Assembly (NCBI RefSeq): GCF_026191725.2
Contig: NZ_CP120863.1
Location: forward strand, 3,886,001-3,950,000
From: Roseibium porphyridii
GTDB taxonomy: Bacteria > Pseudomonadota > Alphaproteobacteria > Rhizobiales > Stappiaceae
Length of the DNA stretch: 64,000 bases
Direction of reading: 5' to 3'
Shown in pieces: positions 8,738 to 17,974 of the stretch (positions are counted from its first letter, which is position 1; each line of letters begins with the position of its first letter). Made by a program: the position numbers and the translations under genes. Under the pieces are notes generated by a model that was given only the letters and a program-made list of their open reading frames with translations, searched no databases and was not told the origin of the DNA.

Positions 8738-9109
8738 ATGAAACTTGGTGCATTTTCAATCAGCCTGACCGTGAAGGACATCAAAAAATCGAAGGCCTTT
8801 TATGAAGGTCTTGGATTTTCAGATCTTGGTGGATCCGGTGCCGACAACTGGCTCATCATGAAAAACGGCGATACTGTCATCGGGCTGTTTCAGGGCATGT
8901 TCGACAAGAACATTCTGACATTCAATCCCGGTTGGGATCAGAACGCGCAGAAGCTGGACAGTTTTCAGGATATTCGCGAACTTCAGAAAGAACTCAAAGG
9001 CAAGGGCTATACCTTTGTGACTGAGGCAGATGAGACAACGTCCGGGCCGACCAGTTTCACCCTTGTCGACCCGGACGGAAACCCAGTGCTTGTTGATCAG
9101 CACGTTTGA
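8738..9109 (+). CDS. VOC (glyoxalase/bleomycin-resistance fold) protein
   Basis: A 123-residue single-domain vicinal oxygen chelate protein: SISLTVKDIKKSKAFYEGLGF at the start and FTLVDPDGNPVLVDQH at the end are the two beta-alpha-beta-beta-beta modules. Members act as metal-dependent lyases, dioxygenases or binding proteins. The first metal-ligand position of the glyoxalase type is serine here, so enzymatic activity is uncertain. A strong AGGAGG-type ribosome site lies upstream of the ATG, and a terminator follows the gene, closing the plus-strand run that begins at dnaB. Confidence 0.8.
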   Translation: MKLGAFSISLTVKDIKKSKAFYEGLGFSDLGGSGADNWLIMKNGDTVIGLFQGMFDKNILTFNPGWDQNAQKLDSFQDIRELQKELKGKGYTFVTEADETTSGPTSFTLVDPDGNPVLVDQHV

Positions 9110-9142
9110 ACGAGACTTTCCGACCGTATGAAAGTCTAAGAC

Positions 9143-9177
9143 GACGGCATGCGCAAAATCATGCCGTCACTCTTTTT
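9143..9177 (+). terminator. Rho-independent terminator after the VOC gene
   Basis: GACGGCATG (9143-9151) and CATGCCGTC (9160-9168) pair as a perfect 9-bp stem with an 8-base loop, followed by ACTCTTTTT. The T-run is on the plus strand only, so it serves the dnaB-to-VOC direction. Confidence 0.85.
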
Positions 9178-9186
9178 GACCCACTG

Positions 9187-9984
9187 TTAGGCGGCTTCCA
9201 GTGGAGCGAATGAGCTCTCTGCGATTGCCCGCAAATCTTCAAAGACGCCAGGAGCCCCGACAACGACCCGAGCTCCGTGGTGGAGCGCGTGGTTGATGTC
9301 CTGCTCCATTACAACACCGCCAGCTTCAATTGTCAGGAGCATACCTGCGAGGCAATCCCAGGCGTTCATGTGCGATTCCACATAGCCGATCAGCCTTCCC
9401 GAGGCTGCATAGGCAAGCATCAAGCCGCCTGAGGCATTGCGAAAGAAAACGCCGCCCTTGGACACAACGGCACCAACAACATTGACCGCATCGGTTATTG
9501 CAGTTCTGCCATTAAAGCCAACACCGACGGAACCAACGGAAAGGCTTTGGCTGTCGGAAATTTTGATCGGCTTGTCATTCAAAAATGCCCCGCCTCCGGC
9601 AGTAGCCTTGAATGTTTCCTTCGCCACGGGGTCGTGAATAACACCCACGATCACCTTGCCCTGATACACACAGGCAATAATGACGCACCATTGTGGGATA
9701 CCGGTTACGAAATTTGCTGTTCCATCGATCGGATCCGTCACCCAAGTGTATCCGGACGACCCTTCTTCCATGCCGTGCTCTTCACCCAGGATGGCATCGT
9801 CGGGATATGCCTTTGCGAGCTCGTCACGGATAAGCGTTTCCACATTCCGGTCTGCCTCGGAAACGAGATCCTGGTGCCCTTTCTGAGTAATCGTCAGAGT
9901 GTCCAGCTTGCGAAAATAATCCAGCCCCAGGACACCTGCCTTCTCAGCTAGCGCCACGGCAAAATCAAGCCGCTCATTCGACAT
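9187..9984 (-). CDS. Inositol monophosphatase family protein
   Basis: Metal-dependent phosphatase of the IMPase/SuhB/CysQ superfamily, 265 residues. The metal-binding residues are visible as LGEEHG (E68, E69), DPIDGTANF at 84-92 and a C-terminal WDCLAG. The start at 9984 is chosen because GGAG lies just ahead of that ATG; an in-frame start 60 bases upstream adds a non-conserved stretch. Possible substrates include inositol-1-phosphate, fructose-1,6-bisphosphate or PAP, and the sequence does not decide between them. It is the last gene of the minus-strand group with der and bamB, 87 bases after der. Confidence 0.88.
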   Translation of the reverse strand: MSNERLDFAVALAEKAGVLGLDYFRKLDTLTITQKGHQDLVSEADRNVETLIRDELAKAYPDDAILGEEHGMEEGSSGYTWVTDPIDGTANFVTGIPQWCVIIACVYQGKVIVGVIHDPVAKETFKATAGGGAFLNDKPIKISDSQSLSVGSVGVGFNGRTAITDAVNVVGAVVSKGGVFFRNASGGLMLAYAASGRLIGYVESHMNAWDCLAGMLLTIEAGGVVMEQDINHALHHGARVVVGAPGVFEDLRAIAESSFAPLEAA

Positions 9985-10071
9985 CAACACGTCTCCTTCA
10001 AAAATAAGGCACCACACCTGCCCTTCATTTCCAGGGCAAGGCATGCTGGAAATGGCCGGAGCACACCCCGG

Positions 10072-11499
10072 CTACTGAATCTTTCGCTTTTTCTTGGTCG
10101 CGTATGGATTTTCGCCTTTGCGGTAAGAAAGGCGAATAGGTGTACCGTGAATGTTGAACTTTTCGCGCAACGAATTCACCAGGTACCGGGTGTAGCTTTC
10201 GGGAAGCTGTTCGGGCCGCGAACAAAATGCGATGAAATGCGGCGGCCTTGTTTTGGGTTGCGTCATGTAACGCAACCGGACCCGTCGCCCCGCAACAGCA
10301 GGAGGCGGGTGATTGATCGTCACACGGTCAAGCCAGCGGTTCAGCATGGATGTCGACACGCGCGAGTTCCAGGCCTCATAAGCGGTAAAGACGCTCTCAA
10401 CCAGCCGATCGATGCCCTGTCCCTGCAGCCCTGAGAGTGTCGCGATCTGCACGCCACGGATCTGGTTAAAGTAGCGCTCATTGGCGTCGCGGATCTTTTT
10501 CCAAGCCGCTTCTCGGTCTTCGACAAGATCCCATTTGTTGATCGCGATGACGAGGGCCCGGCCCTCTCTTGCGACCAGATCAATGATCTGCAGATCCTGC
10601 TTTTCAAAGGACATCGTTGCATCGAGGGTCACAACGACCACTTCGGCAAACTTGATCGCTCGAAGTGCATCGGCAACCGAGAGTTTTTCAAGTTTCTCCT
10701 GAACACGCGCCTTCTTGCGAATGCCAGCCGTGTCGAACAACTTGATGTGCCGATCGCGCCAACTCCAATCAACCGAGATGGAATCCCGCGTGATACCAGC
10801 CTCAGGCCCGGTCAACATCCGGTCTTCACCGAGCATCTTGTTTATCAAGGTGGACTTGCCGGCATTCGGCCTGCCGACTATGGCAACCCGAAGAGGTCTC
10901 TCAATGGTGCCGACAGGATCTTCCTCGTCGACGATTTCTCCGTCTTCATCGACATCGACGTTGGTAACCGCTTCCTCGCGCCGGGCTTCCTCTTCCTCGG
11001 TGACCCGATCAACATGAGGTTTCAGCGCGTCATAAAGATCGGCAAGGCCTTCGCCGTGCTCGGCGGAAATGGCGATTGGATCCCCAAGGCCGAGCGAAAA
11101 GGACTCGTAAAGTCCACTTTCACCTGCTCTGCCTTCCGCCTTGTTGGCCAGAAGAATAACAGGTCGCGTGGTCTTGCGGGCGACTTCGGCAAAATGAGAA
11201 TCAAGTGGAGTGATGCCGGCTCTGGCATCTATGACAAAGAGTACGGCATCCGCGGTTTCGATCGCCTCTTCCGTTTGTCGGCGCATGCGTCCTTCAAGCG
11301 AACGGCGATCTGCGTCCTCCAGACCGGCAGTGTCGATAATCGTAAAGCGCAAATCACCGAGTCGTGCGTCACCCGGACGCCGGTCGCGTGTGACACCGGG
11401 TGTGTCGTCGACCAGCGCCAGCCGCTTGCCGACCAGGCGATTGAATAGCGTGGACTTACCGACATTCGGCCGTCCAATAATGGCGACAGTTGCGCCCAC
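10072..11499 (-). CDS. der: Ribosome-assembly GTPase Der (EngA)
   Basis: Double-GTPase needed for maturation of the 50S ribosomal subunit. The 475 residues contain two G domains: the first has GRPNVGKS at 9-16, the second GRPNAGKS at 209-216, each followed by a DTAG motif. They are joined by an acidic linker (around 168-196, rich in Glu/Asp), longer than in E. coli. A KH-like C-terminal domain ends in a basic tail. It lies 50 bases downstream of bamB, the bamB-der order conserved in many proteobacteria. Confidence 0.96.
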   Translation of the reverse strand: MGATVAIIGRPNVGKSTLFNRLVGKRLALVDDTPGVTRDRRPGDARLGDLRFTIIDTAGLEDADRRSLEGRMRRQTEEAIETADAVLFVIDARAGITPLDSHFAEVARKTTRPVILLANKAEGRAGESGLYESFSLGLGDPIAISAEHGEGLADLYDALKPHVDRVTEEEEARREEAVTNVDVDEDGEIVDEEDPVGTIERPLRVAIVGRPNAGKSTLINKMLGEDRMLTGPEAGITRDSISVDWSWRDRHIKLFDTAGIRKKARVQEKLEKLSVADALRAIKFAEVVVVTLDATMSFEKQDLQIIDLVAREGRALVIAINKWDLVEDREAAWKKIRDANERYFNQIRGVQIATLSGLQGQGIDRLVESVFTAYEAWNSRVSTSMLNRWLDRVTINHPPPAVAGRRVRLRYMTQPKTRPPHFIAFCSRPEQLPESYTRYLVNSLREKFNIHGTPIRLSYRKGENPYATKKKRKIQ

Positions 11500-11549
11500 A
11501 GCAGTAACTCCTGACGGGTGGGCCTCTTCGTGAGCCCATCCCTTAATTG

Positions 11550-12902
11550 CTAGTTGTAGGCAGCAACGCCGTCATTTCCGGTCAGCACCACAACGCGGCC
11601 ACCTGCAACAATGGGTGTCACGTAGACATCCGCGTTTGTGCGTTGCGTCAGCATGGTATTCCCGGATGCCGCGTCAACAACGGCAATCTGACCATCGCTG
11701 GAGAACGCCACAAGCGCACCGTTTGCCAGAATCGGCCCAGCCCAATTGCGACGGCGCTTCTTCTTCTCCGGACGTGGCAGCGATGTTGCCCAAAGCGGTT
11801 CGCCACTTTTGAGATCCAGCGCCACCATGCGATCGTCGAGATCCACCATGAAGAGCGCGTTCCCAGAAACGACAGGTGTATGCACACTGCCAAGATCCTG
11901 TTCCCAGCGGCGTTGCCCTGAGCGGGCATCAACAGCCACAGTGCGTCCGGCAACGCCGGTCGCATAAACAGTATTGCCTGCGATTACCGGGCTTGCCGAA
12001 ACATCGGCAAGGCCGGACAACGCGAGTGTCCTGAACCCTCGGGAAACCCCGTCGATCCACTCTGGTTCACCGCTCTTGATATCAATTGCCATGATCTCGC
12101 CCGATGAGAACGGGACGATGACCTTGTTTCCGGAGATTGCGGGATTTGCTGCAGACAACAAGCCTGCTGTTTCCTCCACCCCGGCATAGCTCCACGCAAC
12201 CGAACCGTCGGACTGAGACAGCGCATAGACTTCGTTTGACTGGGAAACGACAAAGACGTGTCCTGCCCCCGCAACGGGAGCACCACGTGCCGGTGTATCC
12301 AGATCCGCACGCCAGATTTCGCGGCCCGAGCCGGCTTCCAGTGCAACCAGCTGGCGGTAACTCGTAGCGGCATAAACAATGCCGCCGGCAACCGTCACGC
12401 CACCACCGGGTCCAACGTCACGCTCACCCTCCGGGCGCAGATTCGCTGTCCACTGCCGGCCGCCCCCGGTTGAGAGCGCAACGACCTCGCCGTTCGGCTT
12501 ATAAAGATAGATTCTGCTGCCATCGCTCACAGGTCTTGAAGAGATCCTGAGGGCAGACGAGGTGAGTCCGCGACCTGAAGTGCCGACTTGCGTCCGCCAG
12601 GCTCTGTTTCCGGAAACGGAAATAGCGATGTTGCCCGGATCATTTGTCAGCCCGCCACCAGCGGTGGTCCAGCTCTGCCCGCCGGTTGCAGGCCCGACTT
12701 TCGCAGATTGTCCAAGGGCTTCAGATGCAGGATCAGCACCGTCAAACACCGGCTGACGGTCGCCAGACAGAATTTTCTCGCGGTTGAACGGGTTTACGTT
12801 CTGCGTGAAATCGCTCACCGAACCGCATCCTGTCAACGCAAGAGACAGTGCGATAACAGCCAGCGGCCCGCGCCCCATTGAAGAAACGACTGCTCGTGTC
12901 AC
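11550..12902 (-). CDS. bamB: Outer-membrane assembly lipoprotein BamB
   Basis: Lipoprotein subunit of the BAM complex, which inserts beta-barrel proteins into the outer membrane. The signal peptide ends in the lipobox LTGC with lipidated C26. The rest of the 450 residues is a PQQ-type beta-propeller with repeated units such as [15 protein letters not shown] and [14 protein letters not shown]. The GTG start at 12902 overlaps the TGA of the upstream TPR gene (GTGA), which suggests coupled translation. A later ATG (residue 9) is possible and would keep the lipobox. der follows on the same strand. Confidence 0.92.
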   Translation of the reverse strand: MTRAVVSSMGRGPLAVIALSLALTGCGSVSDFTQNVNPFNREKILSGDRQPVFDGADPASEALGQSAKVGPATGGQSWTTAGGGLTNDPGNIAISVSGNRAWRTQVGTSGRGLTSSALRISSRPVSDGSRIYLYKPNGEVVALSTGGGRQWTANLRPEGERDVGPGGGVTVAGGIVYAATSYRQLVALEAGSGREIWRADLDTPARGAPVAGAGHVFVVSQSNEVYALSQSDGSVAWSYAGVEETAGLLSAANPAISGNKVIVPFSSGEIMAIDIKSGEPEWIDGVSRGFRTLALSGLADVSASPVIAGNTVYATGVAGRTVAVDARSGQRRWEQDLGSVHTPVVSGNALFMVDLDDRMVALDLKSGEPLWATSLPRPEKKKRRRNWAGPILANGALVAFSSDGQIAVVDAASGNTMLTQRTNADVYVTPIVAGGRVVVLTGNDGVAAYN

Positions 12903-13582
12903 TGGCCAGTTCCTTCACTTTCAGGGGATACAGCGCCACCGCTGGCACGAATGACATCGCTCAACAAAGAAACCCGCTGACTGACTTCAGCCGGTGTCTC
13001 CGGGTCGTCCTCAAGCGCAGAAATCCATTGTTGTGCTGTTTCAACCTCGCCGCTTTTCCAGGCGCTTAGCGCGAGAAGTTCGCGTGCGGCAGCTCGAAAA
13101 GGGCCCGTGTCGGATGTGAGTCTCTCAACCCTATCTGCGACACCGGTATAATCTTCGCTGTCGACGGCAAGGTAACCTGCTCGCAGAGCAGCAACATCCT
13201 TCAAGGCATTGGTCAGGCCGGCATCTCTGGAAAGCGCATCAAATTGCGCCAGAGCATCAGCAGCCTGTCCGGAATTTGCCAAGTCGGTCGCCTTACGCAG
13301 TTTTGCAAGAGCCGGATACCCGCCAAGCGCCGATTCCAGTTCTCCATAGAGCGCTGCGGCTTCCTGGTAATTTTCGGCCTCGGACAACCGAACGGCTTCA
13401 AAGAACTTGTCGCCAGCACTTTGGGCCTGCGTTTCCTGCCAATAGAGCCAACCGCGATAGCCACCAGTACCAACAACAATCAGAACTGCGACACCGATTA
13501 CCCACGGGCCAAACCGATCCCAAAGCCGACGGTATTTCTCCTGGCGGATATCTTCATCGACTTCACGAAAAATATCAGACAT
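12899..13582 (-). CDS. TPR-like inner-membrane protein (YfgM-type)
   Basis: A 227-residue protein with a cytoplasmic start (MSDIFREVDEDIRQEKYRR), one membrane span at about 27-48 and a periplasmic helical region with tetratricopeptide-like repeats. This is the YfgM/UPF0070 arrangement, in E. coli an ancillary partner of the SecYEG translocon and of periplasmic chaperones. The place directly before bamB and der is the same as in E. coli, supporting a shared role in envelope protein biogenesis. Its stop codon overlaps the bamB start. Confidence 0.85.
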   Translation of the reverse strand: MSDIFREVDEDIRQEKYRRLWDRFGPWVIGVAVLIVVGTGGYRGWLYWQETQAQSAGDKFFEAVRLSEAENYQEAAALYGELESALGGYPALAKLRKATDLANSGQAADALAQFDALSRDAGLTNALKDVAALRAGYLAVDSEDYTGVADRVERLTSDTGPFRAAARELLALSAWKSGEVETAQQWISALEDDPETPAEVSQRVSLLSDVIRASGGAVSPESEGTGQ

Positions 13583-13783
13583 ACGTGTCGTGTTCCTGCA
13601 TTCACTCTACCGGCCCGGCGCCATGACCGGATCAACACCCCATTGCGCGGGGCGCACATTATCCATTTGATCCGTCTCGGGCAATTCCCAGGACGCGCTT
13701 AACATTCTTTTCGTGGCGCAAGTGGGGCAAACCTCGATGAATTGACAAATCCGCAGAGGTTTTTCATCAGCTGCCCGCGTTTA

Positions 13784-14365
13784 TCAGACTATCGGGACGC
13801 CGAAAAGCCAACCGTGCAACTTCCAGACAAAAAGTCCGTAGAGAACAATGCCGATCAGAATCACCACGATGTCGGTGTGTCTACCCGGCTCGGCCGTCGC
13901 ACCGGCAATTTGCCCCGCACCAGGCCCGCGACGTTTCACGGAGATCCGGTCTGCGACTGCCCAGAGAAAGAAAGTGCCAAACAAAAGAACCGAGGCCAGA
14001 TCACCATTTGCGAGTAGGTGTGAGAGCGCCCAGAGTTTGATCGCAACAAGCATCGGGTGTTTCAAGGCGCGTCTGATCCTGCACGGCACGTACGCTGCCA
14101 CCAGAAAAATGAAGACCGGCACCATGAGCAGCATGGTCACATGACGCAACCAGAGCGGCGGATCATATAGCAGCGGCGGACCTTCAAACCTGGCAACGCC
14201 ATAGCCGTAAATTATCAGTGCGAAGCCGGCAATCGAGATTAGCGTGAAGAGGCCCTTGTAGGCATTTTCGCCGAGTTTCGAGATCAATCCCGCCCGCGTG
14301 GCAGGAACCATTGGCAACACGTGTATTGCGAAAAACAGGACGAGTCCTGTTATCAAGATCGCCAT
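13784..14365 (-). CDS. NnrU family membrane protein
   Basis: A 193-residue protein with about six hydrophobic segments, matching the NnrU family (start MAILITGLVLFFAIHVLPM, then a conserved R-x-ALKHPML region and a HLLANGD motif). NnrU was named in denitrifiers, where it is required for nitrite and nitric oxide reduction, but most homologues lie outside denitrification clusters, as here. A related fold occurs in the isoprenoid-modifying methyltransferase/isomerase families. The start at 14365 follows a GGGAGAG ribosome site; the 58 residues of open frame upstream look non-coding. Confidence 0.82.
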   Translation of the reverse strand: MAILITGLVLFFAIHVLPMVPATRAGLISKLGENAYKGLFTLISIAGFALIIYGYGVARFEGPPLLYDPPLWLRHVTMLLMVPVFIFLVAAYVPCRIRRALKHPMLVAIKLWALSHLLANGDLASVLLFGTFFLWAVADRISVKRRGPGAGQIAGATAEPGRHTDIVVILIGIVLYGLFVWKLHGWLFGVPIV

Positions 14366-14468
14366 AAATTCTCTCCCTCGAACCACCGGCAATTGGCTGG
14401 TCCGATCGGCAAAAGTGACAGGACCTCTGGCGGAACATAAGAGCCCCGCATAGCCACTGCAACCGCCG

Positions 14469-15602
14469 CTATTGCAAGAGTTGGTTTGCGGCGACCGCGG
14501 ACAGAGGTTCGGGACGTTTGGCCGAGTGCTCAATGTCAACGAAAGCGGCCGTTTCGCCAGATTTTAGAATTGAGGCCATGACATCGACCGCGTGCAAAGC
14601 ACGGTCTAAGGAGCAACGGAAGTCACCCCCGTGAAGAATGGATTGAACCATGTCGGCAAGGCCGGCTGACCGATAATTGGCATATGCGGTTCTGTTTTGC
14701 TGCACGTTGGCCACTGCGAATGGATGTCCGGTTTGGTCCAGACGTTTGATCTGGCCATCGGGCCCTGCCCATTCAACTTCTCCGCCAAAACGGTTTGGAT
14801 CCGGCAAAAAGAGTGAACCCTTTGTGCCATATATTTCGATGGGAGGGTGACGGTGGGCCCAGACATCCCAACTGGCCGACAGTGTCACCGATGCTTCATT
14901 TTCAAATTCGAGAAGAGAATGGACAGTGGTGGGTGTTTCCACTCGAATGCGTTCGCCAGACCTCGGTCCGGTTTCGATGGTTCGCATGTTGAAGGCGGAG
15001 GACGAAAGTGCCCCGACACGCTTCACGGGTCCGATTAGATTGACCAGTGCCGCAATATAATAGGGCCCGAGATCAACTAAGGGTCCACTACCAGATTTAT
15101 AGAAAAAGTCAGGATTGGGATGCCAGCTTTCCTTGCCATGACTGAGAACATGACAAGTGCCGCCAATCACATCTCCGATCAACCCGTCGTCCAGTGCCTT
15201 TCTGGCTATTTGTTGCGCCCCGCCAAGGAATGTGTCGGGTGCACATCCGACTTTCAGGCGCTTCTTTTTTGCCAAGTCTCCCAAAGCCTTTCCATCCTTG
15301 ATGGTCAGCGCCAAGGGCTTTTCGGAATAAACGTGTTTGTCGTGAACCAGTATCTCATGAGAGACAAGATAATGTGCGTCGGGCACGGTGAGATTGACTA
15401 TCAGATCGATGTCGTCAGCCAGCAACAAATCGTGCACCGTCAAAGCACGTATACCGTAATCGTCTGCCTTGATCTCGGCAGCTTCCCTGCTCAGATCGGC
15501 ACATGCCCGTATATCGAGCCCGGTAAATTTAGGAGCCAACTCAAAATAGGTTTTTGAGATAGTTCCGCAGCCGATGATGCCAATACCAATTCGGTCAGTC
15601 AC
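14469..15602 (-). CDS. Gfo/Idh/MocA family NAD(P)-dependent oxidoreductase
   Basis: A 377-residue sugar- or inositol-type dehydrogenase. The N-terminal Rossmann domain opens with GIGIIGCGTIS, and the family motif EKPLAL lies near residue 115. The C-terminal half is the alpha/beta substrate-binding domain, with the DLGPYYIAALVNLIGPV segment. The start is GTG at 15602 with AGAGG seven bases upstream. Neither neighbour (nnrU-like, zur) suggests a pathway. The likely substrate is a sugar, sugar acid or cyclitol. Confidence 0.85.
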   Translation of the reverse strand: MTDRIGIGIIGCGTISKTYFELAPKFTGLDIRACADLSREAAEIKADDYGIRALTVHDLLLADDIDLIVNLTVPDAHYLVSHEILVHDKHVYSEKPLALTIKDGKALGDLAKKKRLKVGCAPDTFLGGAQQIARKALDDGLIGDVIGGTCHVLSHGKESWHPNPDFFYKSGSGPLVDLGPYYIAALVNLIGPVKRVGALSSSAFNMRTIETGPRSGERIRVETPTTVHSLLEFENEASVTLSASWDVWAHRHPPIEIYGTKGSLFLPDPNRFGGEVEWAGPDGQIKRLDQTGHPFAVANVQQNRTAYANYRSAGLADMVQSILHGGDFRCSLDRALHAVDVMASILKSGETAAFVDIEHSAKRPEPLSAVAANQLLQ

Positions 15603-15736
15603 AGGTACCTCTCAATTTCCGCGATTGACTGTCGCGAAAGAGAGTATGACGTGTATCTGACAAGCATCAACCGTTTAAGTTGAAATTTCGACTAATCCGG
15701 TTGACCATTCTTCTGATTGAAAACCAAAGGTGCGTT

Positions 15737-16144
15737 TCAATTGTTTGAAGCGCATCCTTTGCAGGTGCCGCGCAGTTCAATCGTGGTTCGAGACAATTGG
15801 AACCCCTGCTGCTCCGTCCAGGTGCGCAGCAGGTCCATTGCCTTTTCCGGTGTAAATTCAGACACATCACCACAGTTTTCGCAAATAGCGAACGCTGCAG
15901 CCCCGTGGGTCGCGCAACCTGTATGAGCACAGGCCACAAATGCGTTGAGGCTTTCCAGCCTGTGTACCATGCCGTATTCGACCAGCTTGTCCAGCGCTCT
16001 GTAAACCTGAAGCGGTGCGCGGAACCCGTCGCCGCGCAGCTGATCCAGAATGGCATAAGCTGTCAACGGACCGCCTGCGTCCGATAGAGATCCAAAGACC
16101 AGTGCCTGGTTCTTGGTCAAGTCAGGATGCGTTTCAGCACTCAC
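15737..16144 (-). CDS. zur: Zinc uptake regulator Zur (Fur family)
   Basis: Zinc-responsive repressor, 135 residues: an N-terminal winged helix (roughly 10-65) followed by a dimerisation domain. Cysteines C88/C91 and C128/C131 form the structural zinc site; C72, H74, C77 and H80 offer further metal ligands. The GTG start at 16144 overlaps the TGA of znuB by 4 bases, so repressor and transporter are translationally coupled. The position in a znuCB operon separates Zur from the Fur and Irr relatives. It probably represses its own operon through the box at 17848-17861. Confidence 0.92.
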   Translation of the reverse strand: MSAETHPDLTKNQALVFGSLSDAGGPLTAYAILDQLRGDGFRAPLQVYRALDKLVEYGMVHRLESLNAFVACAHTGCATHGAAAFAICENCGDVSEFTPEKAMDLLRTWTEQQGFQLSRTTIELRGTCKGCASNN

Positions 16145-16968
16145 GGCCGGTCTCCACTTCTATTTGTTCTCATCCACCTAACAAGAAGCCCGCCAGGAAC
16201 AAGGCTTAGTGTAAACAGGACCACTGCTGCCACCACGATCGAAGGGCCGGAAGGTGTGTCATAATTAAGGGAGGCATAAAGCCCCCCCACAACCGATGCG
16301 CTTCCGATAATGGCCGCAAGTGCCGCCATTTGCTCCGGCGACGTAGAGAGCCTGCGCGCTGCTGCCGCAGGAATGATCAACAGCGCCGTAATCAGCAACG
16401 CTCCGATGATCTTGAGAGAAATAGCGATAACGATTGCAGTCAGGATCATGAAGATCAATTCCGTACGCTCGGGCCGCAGCCCCTCACCGGCAGCAAGATC
16501 CGGGCTTACGGTCGCAGCAAATAGTTGCCTCCAGATAAGTGCCAGAACCAAGAGCACAATGCCGCCCCCTGCATAGATCAGTGCAATGTCGATGCGTGTA
16601 ACAGCCAGAATATCGCCAAACAGCAATCCAAGCAGATCGACCCTGACCCAGGTCATGAATGCTAGGCAAACCAGTCCGAGTGCCAAGGCTGAATGTGAGA
16701 GCAAACCCAGCAGGGCGTCCGATGAAAAGGTGTCGTTTCGGCGCAATAATACCAGGAGCGTTGCGATCACAACAGAAACCGCCCCCACCGCAAGTGTTGT
16801 GTTGATATTGAGCAACAACGACAGGGCCACACCCAGAAGAGCTGCATGTGAGAGCGTATCGCCAAAATAGGCCATCCGGCGCCAGACTATGAAACAGCCA
16901 AGCGGGCCAGCAACAAGGGCGACACCTATTCCGGCCACAAGCGCTCTTGTGAAAAAATCATCGAGCAT
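16141..16968 (-). CDS. znuB: Zinc ABC transporter permease ZnuB
   Basis: Membrane subunit of the high-affinity zinc importer, 275 residues with about eight hydrophobic segments, family ABC-3. The start is the ATG at 16968 (MLDDFFTRALVAGIG); the open frame upstream merely runs antisense-free inside znuC and is not part of the protein. The gene overlaps the 3' end of znuC by 11 bases and its stop overlaps the zur start. The ATPase partner is ZnuC. No znuA binding-protein gene lies beside it in this window. Confidence 0.92.
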   Translation of the reverse strand: MLDDFFTRALVAGIGVALVAGPLGCFIVWRRMAYFGDTLSHAALLGVALSLLLNINTTLAVGAVSVVIATLLVLLRRNDTFSSDALLGLLSHSALALGLVCLAFMTWVRVDLLGLLFGDILAVTRIDIALIYAGGGIVLLVLALIWRQLFAATVSPDLAAGEGLRPERTELIFMILTAIVIAISLKIIGALLITALLIIPAAAARRLSTSPEQMAALAAIIGSASVVGGLYASLNYDTPSGPSIVVAAVVLFTLSLVPGGLLVRWMRTNRSGDRP

Positions 16969-17803
16969 TTTGATGCTCCAACTGCACTTCAGCACCATCG
17001 CTGCCATGATCGTGTTCATGATGCTCACCCAGACAGTCAGAGCAAAGTGAGCCGTCGTCGTGCTGCACCTTGCCGTCTGGCAGATGCACGTGATCATGAT
17101 GATGTTCGTAGACGGCCAGCGCCGTTCCGGCACGCGCCCCGAAGAGGGCCTGGTAATTGACATTCTGACTGACATCGGAAGGCGTTCCGCGGCAACAGAC
17201 ATGCCCGTTCAGACAAATGACCTGGTCTGCCGCCGCCATGACCACATGGAGATCGTGCGAGATCATCAAGATGCCGCACCCCAGTGCGCTTCGGATTTCG
17301 GATATCAGATCATAGATTGCAATTTCGCCGACATAGTCGACGCCTTGTACGGGTTCATCGAGAACAAGCAGACCGGGCGCCCGGGCGATGGCGCGAGCCA
17401 GCATAACTCGTTGCAACTCCCCGCCTGACAATGAGCGCATCTCTGCATTGATGAGCCGTTTCGCTCCAGTTTTTTCAAGAGCTTCATCGCATTCTGCGTC
17501 AGTTAAAGGGTTCGTCAGGCGCAGAAAACGCCGAACGCTCAATGGCAACGTCCAGTCAATCGAAAGCTTCTGCGGAACATACCCTACCGTGAGCCCGCGG
17601 TTTCGCACTGCGCTGCCTTCGCTCGGCTTCATGATGCCAAGCGCCATTTTGGCAGTCGTTGACTTGCCTGACCCGTTTGGCCCGATCAGGGTCACGATCT
17701 CGCCTGGCTCAACAGACAGATCAACACCCCTTACCAGCCAATCAGTGCCCTTCCGGATCCCCGCACGGTCTAGCCTCACAAGACTGGTTGCTGATTTTGT
17801 CAT
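16958..17803 (-). CDS. znuC: Zinc ABC transporter ATP-binding protein ZnuC
   Basis: ATPase of the zinc importer, 281 residues. Walker A GPNGSGKST at 41-49, signature LSGGE at 125-129, Walker B LLVLDE at 145-150 and the H-loop in LMISHDLHVV are intact. The C-terminal 55 residues are rich in His, Asp and Cys (for example EHHHDHVH and HHEHDHG), a probable zinc-binding tail that could sense or buffer metal on the cytoplasmic side. First gene of znuC-znuB-zur. Confidence 0.93.
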   Translation of the reverse strand: MTKSATSLVRLDRAGIRKGTDWLVRGVDLSVEPGEIVTLIGPNGSGKSTTAKMALGIMKPSEGSAVRNRGLTVGYVPQKLSIDWTLPLSVRRFLRLTNPLTDAECDEALEKTGAKRLINAEMRSLSGGELQRVMLARAIARAPGLLVLDEPVQGVDYVGEIAIYDLISEIRSALGCGILMISHDLHVVMAAADQVICLNGHVCCRGTPSDVSQNVNYQALFGARAGTALAVYEHHHDHVHLPDGKVQHDDGSLCSDCLGEHHEHDHGSDGAEVQLEHQNAR

Positions 17804-17847
17804 GTTTTGAAGGCCAGTTCATCTCAATAGGTGCATCGCCCTCGGGC

Positions 17848-17861
17848 GTTACTTTATAACA
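17848..17861. promoter_or_regulatory. Candidate Zur operator upstream of znuC
   Basis: GTTACTTTATAAC with a following A resembles the alphaproteobacterial Zur box, an imperfect GTTAT-N3-ATAAC dyad with GTTA and TAAC arms. It lies 45 bases upstream of the znuC start, between znuC and the divergent manC gene, where a repressor of the znuCB-zur operon is expected. The match is by eye. Confidence 0.45.
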
Positions 17862-17974
17862 CAATTACCCGTCAACCCCATTGCTTGCAACTTCAACCTC
17901 CGCTGTTTAACAATCCAGTCAAATTGATGATTTGCCGTGATTAGCCAAGGCATGGCCAGCTTCAGGATCAACCG

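Noticed and set aside
10747..11448. 233-codon frame antisense to der.
   Set aside because: Mirror frame of the two GTPase domains; nothing recognisable.
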